Assembly: GCF_038443385.1 (NCBI RefSeq)
Contig: NZ_CP151726.1
Coordinates: 6,572,001 to 6,636,000 of the forward strand
Source of the DNA: Stieleria varia
GTDB taxonomy: Bacteria; Planctomycetota; Planctomycetia; Pirellulales; Pirellulaceae
Direction: 5' to 3'
DNA length: 64,000 nucleotides
Shown here: piece after piece, positions 51,301-57,300 of the stretch
Numbering within the stretch: the stretch's first letter is position 1
Layout of the letters: every line of letters begins with the position of its first letter
Notes under the pieces: model-generated
Told to the model about the DNA's origin: nothing
What the model saw: the letters and a program-made list of their open reading frames with translations, nothing else
Database searches by the model: none
Program-made: the position numbers and the translations under genes

Positions 51301-54300
51301 AATCACGCGTTGTTGGTTTGGCGAACGGATGGCATCGGGGAATTGTTCCTGAACGGTCAAAGCGTGGGGACGACTTCTGGATTGACGTTTAGTGCGGGAA
51401 TGCAAGATAGAGTGAACATTGGCAGTCGAGATACGAAGAACAGTTTCTTCGATGGCCGCATCGATGACGTTCGAGTATTTGATCACGCGGTAAGTCCAGA
51501 GTTTGTTCTGCAGCCGATCCATTGGACGGGTGACTCGCCGTCGGCGAGGAAGGCGTTGTTGTTCGACGATCATGTCTTGGAATTACCGAACACGGCGCTC
51601 GACGGAGTCGGTGATTTTACAACTGCGGTTTGGGTAAAGCCCAGTGCAGCGACGAAGCAGACCATCCTTAGCGGTGCCAAGTCAAACACGATTGCGGGTC
51701 CAAATGAATTCGTTCTGGTCGCGTATGATTCAACACGAATTCTCTCCGTCATTGGAAACACGGTGCGTCCCTGGACCGTGCCTTCGATGAATGACAACGT
51801 TTATCATCACATTGCACTGACTCGAACTGTTGCAACCAATACTCTGGAGCTGTTCGTTGATGGCGTCTCTATGGGGACCAAATCTGACACGACAGGTCCA
51901 CTGACGATTGTCCCCGGAGGTTTGATTGTCGGACAGGATCAAGACAACATTGGCGGTGGTTTTCAACAAGACGAGGCGTTACGTGGCCCGATCGACGACT
52001 TGGCCATTTGGGATCGTGTGTTGACACCAACTGAGATTCGAGCGGCAAGCGTGGGGGGCATCAACACGCAGGATGCAAACCTACGGCTTTGGTATGACTT
52101 CGATCTTTTGGTCAATGGTTTGCCACAAGATCGCAGCGTGAATCGACGTCACGCCCTCGCCAATACCGCGAGTCCGACAAACGACAAGCGTCCGCTGTCG
52201 GACAGATCGTTTACCTTTCTCGACAACGGCACCTACACGCTGACGGTCACGGCCTCTGACGGAGATGGCGGATTTGATCGGTCGGAAACAACGATTGATG
52301 TTGGCAATGTTGCCCCGACAATCAAGGGGCTCAACACCAGCGATACCGGACCATATTTGCTTGGATCGCCAATGCATTTCGATGCACGCAACGTCTTGGA
52401 TCCAGGGAAATTGGACGGACGCGATTATCTCTGGGAAGTCACCTCCAACAACGGGCAGCAGATCTTGGGAAAAAGTGCCCTTGAGTTCCAATTCACCCCC
52501 AACTACGCCGGTCTCTACACGGTGAAGTTGACGGTAACAGATTCAGACGGGTTCATGTCAGAGACCTTCAGTGAGGACTTCGCGGTTCAGCCGATGGCGA
52601 TGATCACCGCTCCCAATGTGAATCCTATAGTCGGCACTCTGGTTGAATTCACATCCGAGCATTCCAGCCCGCTTGCTCCGGCCGGTCTGTCCCGCGGGAA
52701 TGCGGCTGCACCCACTCGAAGCTATCGATGGGAAGTGCAATTGGCCGGACACACCGTTGCAACGGGTGATGATGAGAGTGTTCGATTCGTCCCGTTAAGA
52801 ATCGGCACCTATTCGGTGACGCTGACAATCGACGACGAGTTTTCGGTGGGTGAAGTCCCATCGCACAGCGAGACGATCAGTGTCACCGTTGACGCGGCGC
52901 CCTCGTCGATTTCACTTTTCGGTCCGGCCGGACCACTTGCGGAAGGCGACGAAGTTGAACTGACCGTGGACGGCTTGCCAACACTTGGTGCATTCGACGC
53001 GAGAAACTATCTGTGGACGCTAGCACCGATCCCGATCGAAATCACAGAATCGAGTGATCCTGATACCTATCGATTCCTAGCCGGCGTCGACGGAGATTAC
53101 GTTGCAATTGCAAGTGTCGTTGACCAGGTTTCAATGCAAGGCGACGAGGGCGTGTCCATACCGAGTGACCCAACGGCATTGTATCTGTTCGATTACGAAA
53201 CGATCGACTGGTCCGGCAACGGCAATCATGGAACGATTAACGGAGGCGACTATCTGTTCAACAACGAGCGTTCAACTTTGGTCGCGGATTTGGATGGTGT
53301 CAATGAATTCGTGGATGTTCCCGATACCGTTCTCAATGCAAATTCAGGAACAGTTTCCGTTTGGTTCCGACCTACGGACTTGACTGGTATCAGATATATC
53401 TTCGCCAACCGAAACACCAGTGGAAACCGTGTCTACATCCGCCTGGACGGCTCGAATGTTAGTGGCAGACTCGATGATCAAGCAAGTTTTGGTAGCACCC
53501 CCGTCACACTCAATCAATGGCATCACGTGTTGTTGACGTGGCAGTCCAACGGAGACGGGGCTTTTTATGTCGATGGAGAACGCCGCGGATCGGTATCCGG
53601 CCTGACGTTGGATTCCAGTGTTCAGAACGACGTCACTTTCGGAAGCCATGCCGGAGGCGTAGAGCAGTTTTTCCAGGGTCAGCTCGATAACGCAGCGATT
53701 TATGACAAGGGATTCAACGACGCCCAAGCCAGAGCCATTTATCAGTCGGCTTGGTTCAAACGTGAAGCCACCTATTTTCCAGTCGTTTACAACGTAGCAC
53801 CAAATGTCTTCGTTGATTCCGTTACCGGAATTGAGAACTCGCCCATCACGCTCAGTGGTAGTGTGACCGATGATGGCATCGACGATACGCACACTTATCA
53901 TGTCAATTGGGGTGACGGAACATCGGATAGTTCGGGTAATGTCGTCTCCGGAACCTTCGATCCCAGTCACACTTTTCCGCAAAACGGGACGTACACGGTG
54001 ACGGTGACGGTCACAGACAGTGACGCGGCGGCGACTCAGGTCACCACTCAAGTGGTCGTGCAAAACATTGATCCCGTCGCGGTGAGCGACACGGGATTTT
54101 CCACCGACGAAGACAACAAATTAACCGGGTTGTATCCCTCCTCGAATGACACGGATGCGGGTCCGAGCGATGCACTATCGGTGCAAAGCGTTGATGCGTT
54201 GTCGACACTGGGCGCGAGCGTGATTCTGGAGGGCAATGGCACAGTCACCTATGATCCAACGAGTTCAAAAGCACTCAATGTCTTGGCGGCTGGTCAATCG

Positions 54301-57300
54301 CAAACCGACACGTTTTCTTATGTCGTCAAAGACGATGACGGTGGCAAAGACACCGCCACGGTGACGATCACGGTCAATGGTGTTAACGATGCACCGGTGG
54401 CGATTCATGATGTGAAAAAGATTAACGAAGATGCGATCAGCGTCACAGGCAGTGTTGTTATCAACGATACCGATGTGGATAACGGTACCGTGCTGATGGT
54501 GCAAAGCATCGCTGAAGTGACCAGTGATGCTACCGACATCACAGGAATGTACGGAACACTCGACTGGAACAGCGACGGGACCTACACCTATACCCTGAAC
54601 GCAGCCGCACAATCACTGAACGCAGGTCAAGTTGTCAAGGATGTCTTTGCTTACGTTGTCACCGACACTGCGTTGACCGACTCGTCTTTCTTGACGATCA
54701 CGATCATTGGTGTCAACGATGCACCAATGGCGGTTGCCGATAGCGGCGATATCGACTTGGATGTCTCGGGCACGACCAAATCTTTGCTACGAAGCAACGA
54801 CAGTGACGTCGATGACTCCTTTGTCGTAACCGCCATCAATGGGCAATCGGATAAGGTCAACAAGCTGTTTACATTGCCGTCCGGTGCACTGCTGCGAGTC
54901 AAAGCTGATGGCGAGTATGAATACAATCCGAACGGAGCGTTTGACTATTTGCCCAATGGAATCACCACTGACGACACGTTCACCTATACGATCACCGATG
55001 CCGCGGGAGCGACGACTACGACAAACGTGGTGATCAACGTGACCGGAAAGAATGATGCCCCCAAGGCGATCACATTGTCGAGTCTTTCCGTGACAGATTC
55101 TGCGGTCGCGAACACGATGGTGGCATTGGCTGCCGCGATCGACATCGACAATGGCGATACTCATGCATTTGCGATCGATCCTACGATGAACGGCAATGGT
55201 ATCTTCGATATTGATGCCGCTGGGCATTTAATTGTCACACGCAACCTGACCCCAGCCGATCAGGATCGCTACACGATCAAACTGACCGCAACGGATGCCC
55301 TTGGCGGATCGATCGACCAAGCCTTCAACATTTCGGTCCTGCCTGCGCCCGTCGATCCCACACTAAGAGTGGATCTACCAACCATTTCCAGCACGAATCT
55401 GACGGTTCGTCGAAATGGCGGTAATGTAGAGGTGATCGACAATACTCATTCTGTCACGTTGTTTTCCCAGCCAATCGCCGCCACCGCGTCGTTAATGATC
55501 ACAGGTGGAGAGAATCTGGATGAAGTCGTGACGTTGGACTACAGCTTTGGCGGTTTCTTTGACTTGTCCAGCAATATCGTATTCAACGCCGGCGGTGGAA
55601 ACGATCATCTGATCATTCAAGGTGGCACATCCACCAACGCGACTTATGTGTCCAACAATACGGTACTGGGTAATGCCACCGTCATCGTCAGTGATGGCCC
55701 CGATACGATGCAAGTGCACTTCAGTGGCGTCGAGCCGCTCAGCTTGCTCGACATCAACCAATTGGATTTTGTCGGCACTTTGAAAGTCGGCGCGGACTTG
55801 CTAACGATCGGCAGTCCCAACCCCATCAACTTGCCATCAAGCATCGAAATGGCGGGCGGCACCATCCAGTCTAGCTCAATTGGTGTGCTGACCCTTGGCA
55901 ATGGCGAAACAATCACTGGGCACGGACACATCGCGGGAAATTTCGCAGGACAAACCGGATCCAGCATTACAGCAACCGGTGATTTGAGCATCGGTAACAC
56001 AGCATCCAATGCGGGATTCACTTCGGCTGGCGAAATCCGTGTCGGCGACCACATGGTGACGTTGTTGGATGCCAACCAAGCTGTACTGGGATCATTGACT
56101 GACCTCGGCAATGGGGCGAATCCCGGGACATTGTTCGCCGCCAACGGAGTCCTGCTCGATGCGGGCAACAATCTGACAGGATTCGGAACGCTCGACACTC
56201 CCAACGACATCGCGTTGCAATCGATGATCAACGGGGACATCACGGGTGAAAGCATGGCGAATCCGATCACGTTGCCCGGCTACTACAAGGGCGTCGGAAA
56301 TCTGGACAATTTCAATCTCACCGGAACTTACAGTCCAGGATTCAGCCCGGCACAAGTAGTCAATGGCAACGCGGCTTATGCGGCGTCAGTCGACTTGATC
56401 TTTGAGTTGGGCGGCACCACGCCGGGTAGCAGCGGTTACGATCAGTTGCGGCACACCGGTTCGGTGTCGCTCGATGGTGATTTGGAGATCGATTTGATCA
56501 ACGGCTTTGTGCCAGCGATTGGCGATTCGTTCTTGCTGATGACGGCCGATGGTGGCGTCACGGGAGAGTTCGCCAATGTGGATTTGCCGACGACGCCCGC
56601 CGGAACCGCTTGGCAACTTGTCATTGCAACCAACGAAGTCCGTTTGGACTTCGTCGCAGCCCCGCGTATCACCGAAGTACGGATCGGATCGACAGGTTGG
56701 AATCAGAATTTCCGAAACACCATCGATCCGCAGGGACAAGGGTTCCTGGTGTCGACCGGAGCGGGGCAGTTGTCCGACGTGCCCTTCACCAACGCCAATC
56801 AGATCTTCATCGAGTTTGACCAGCCGGTGTTCAACTCGACCGGCGGGGACCTACAGCCAATTGATTTTCAGTTGATCGGCTCACCGACGTTGGGAATCAA
56901 TTACCAGATCAACACGGTGGATTTTGATGAGACGACGAACACCGCGATCCTGACGCTCAATGAATTCTTAACGAGCGACAAGCTGCTGTTGCACATCGCC
57001 AACGGGGCGATCACCAATGGGGATGGCGTCGCATTGGATGGTGCTTGGACGACGGGCAACACGGGTGCGTCCGGCGATGGTGGTGTCAATGGTCGGTTTG
57101 ACTTCCGATTTGACGTCTTGCCGGGCAACGTCAACGACGACTTGTTGACCAACACCACGGACCTTTCCGTGGTACGAAGTCTGGGGACTCAATTGGCCGG
57201 GGTCACGCCTCAATTCAACCCGAGAGCGAACGTCAACGGTGACCTGTTGGTCAACACCACCGACCTGTCAGCCATCCGGGCGTTGGGGACTCGGTTCCTA